Shown here: positions 50,350-50,710 of the stretch, one piece after another
How the letters are laid out: every line of letters begins with the position of its first letter
Numbering within the stretch: the first letter of the stretch is position 1
DNA from: Lithacetigena sp037446255 [NCBI: Coprothermobacterota bacterium]
GTDB taxonomy: Bacteria; Coprothermobacterota; HKB111
Assembly: GCA_037446255.1 (NCBI GenBank)
Contig: JBBIIY010000010.1
Location: 1 to 50,710 of the forward strand
Direction: 5' to 3'
Length of the DNA stretch: 50,710 nt
Position numbers and translations under genes: made by a program
The notes under the pieces: generated by a model
The model's input: only the letters and a program-made list of their open reading frames with translations
Database searches by the model: none
Told to the model about the DNA's origin: nothing

Positions 50350-50710
50350 CTATCGCAACAATATGTACGCAGCTACTCCCAGATACACCGCTATGCCCAC
50401 AATGTCCACTACCGTGGTGATAAAAGGAGATGAAGTTAAGGCCGGGTCTATTTTTAAGGCTTTAAAAAGGAAAGGAAGTAAAGTCCCCGTAGTAGTTGCC
50501 AACGTAGAAATTATTACCAGGCTCACCCCAATGGTGAAGGCGATAGCTATATTTTTAACTAACCACCAGCTCCAGAAAAAAGTTACTGTCCCCATCAGAG
50601 TACCCAGAATGAGTCCGGTAAGTGACTCCCTTAGCACTACCCAGAGAGTATCCCGACTCTCAATCTCCTTAAGAGCCAGACTCCTTATGACTACAGTGGA
50701 AGATTGCGAA
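50350..50710 (-). CDS. mgtE: magnesium transporter MgtE, C-terminal part
   Basis: Partial gene cut by the window end; about 119 residues are visible. The frame runs open to 50710. The visible part starts SQSSTVVIRSLALKEIE, then three helices (about 38-55, 63-83, 102-118 of the visible part) with TLATTTGTLLPFLFKALKIDP and ALTSSPFITTVVDIVGIAVY. This matches the membrane domain of MgtE: Asp in VVDIVG belongs to the ion pathway. The N-terminal and CBS domains lie outside the window. Confidence 0.87.
   Translation of the reverse strand, partial: SQSSTVVIRSLALKEIESRDTLWVVLRESLTGLILGTLMGTVTFFWSWWLVKNIAIAFTIGVSLVIISTLATTTGTLLPFLFKALKIDPALTSSPFITTVVDIVGIAVYLGVAAYILLR

Noticed and set aside
1-50710. 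CRISPR array, rRNA, phage or plasmid genes
   Set aside because: I saw no regularly spaced direct repeats, no rRNA sequence, and no capsid, integrase or replication-initiator genes on either strand.

Overview
This window is chromosome from an anaerobic bacterium that carries the methyl branch of the Wood-Ljungdahl (reductive acetyl-CoA) pathway. The sequence is AT-rich (roughly 40% G+C in the stretches I counted). Clear Shine-Dalgarno sites (AGGAGG type) precede many genes, and several starts are TTG (9222, 15820, 20061, 49196, 7630). SecG, the bacterial TsaE/TsaB/RimI/TsaD set, RarA and MgtE mark it as bacterial. Some genes look archaeal-like: a Hel308/Ski2-type helicase, a geranylgeranyl-reductase-family flavoprotein and a dye-linked L-proline dehydrogenase-type complex. 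I cannot fix the phylum from the window; an uncultured or Firmicutes-like acetogenic or syntrophic anaerobe fits best. There is no CRISPR array and no rRNA.

Layout. 11-3003 (-): three glycosyltransferases for surface polysaccharide. 3110-7630 (-): a tightly overlapping operon for a multisubunit flavin/Fe-S dehydrogenase (2Fe-2S, NAD(H)-type flavoprotein, 4Fe-4S ferredoxin, BFD protein, DAO-family subunit) ending in a geranylgeranyl-reductase-like gene. 7833-8846: unknown membrane protein. 9222-10397 (+): class I aminotransferase, closed by a bidirectional terminator. 10466-14758 (-): a CHASE4/PAS/GAF/GGDEF sensor followed by rhodanese, ArsC, a small permease and a DUF4870 protein. 14863-14955 (-): tRNA-Ser(GCU). 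15116-20061 (-): tsaE-tsaB-rimI-tsaD-nfi-GCS2 ligase-phosphatidylserine decarboxylase. 20171-22345 (+): Hel308-like helicase. 22354-24387 (-): two small genes, one resembling a heliorhodopsin N-terminus, and tryptophanase.

24707-31194 (+): the acetogenesis cluster, with a HoxU/NuoG-like Fe-S protein, an unknown protein, CooC-like ATPase, formate-THF ligase, MetV, MetF, a methyltransferase and a second CooC-like ATPase. 31358-32372 (-): a CoaX-like protein with altered active-site motifs and a small membrane protein. 32569-35442 (-): oxygen/ROS defence operon (Fe/Mn-SOD, rubredoxin, flavodiiron protein, ferritin-like protein, rubredoxin-cupin fusion) with its own promoter and terminator. 35619-37158 (-): PAS protein and a DHODH-like flavoprotein. 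37445-40424 (+): ABC exporter. 40606-43307 (+): folD and a second, divergent formate-THF ligase. 43331-44391: a REP-associated (Y1) transposase element with matching inverted ends. 44439-46858 (+): rarA and a lone peptide-ABC-type ATPase. 46860-47526 (-): nucleotidyltransferase pair. 47698-50275 (-): gapA-pgk-secG. 50350-50710 (-): C-terminal part of mgtE, cut by the window edge.

Together formate-THF ligase (two forms), FolD and MetVF take formate to methyl-THF. The two CooC-type ATPases imply a CODH/ACS encoded elsewhere. The SOD/flavodiiron operon protects this oxygen-sensitive metabolism, while tryptophanase, the aminotransferase and the proline-dehydrogenase-like complex suggest amino-acid fermentation as an electron source.
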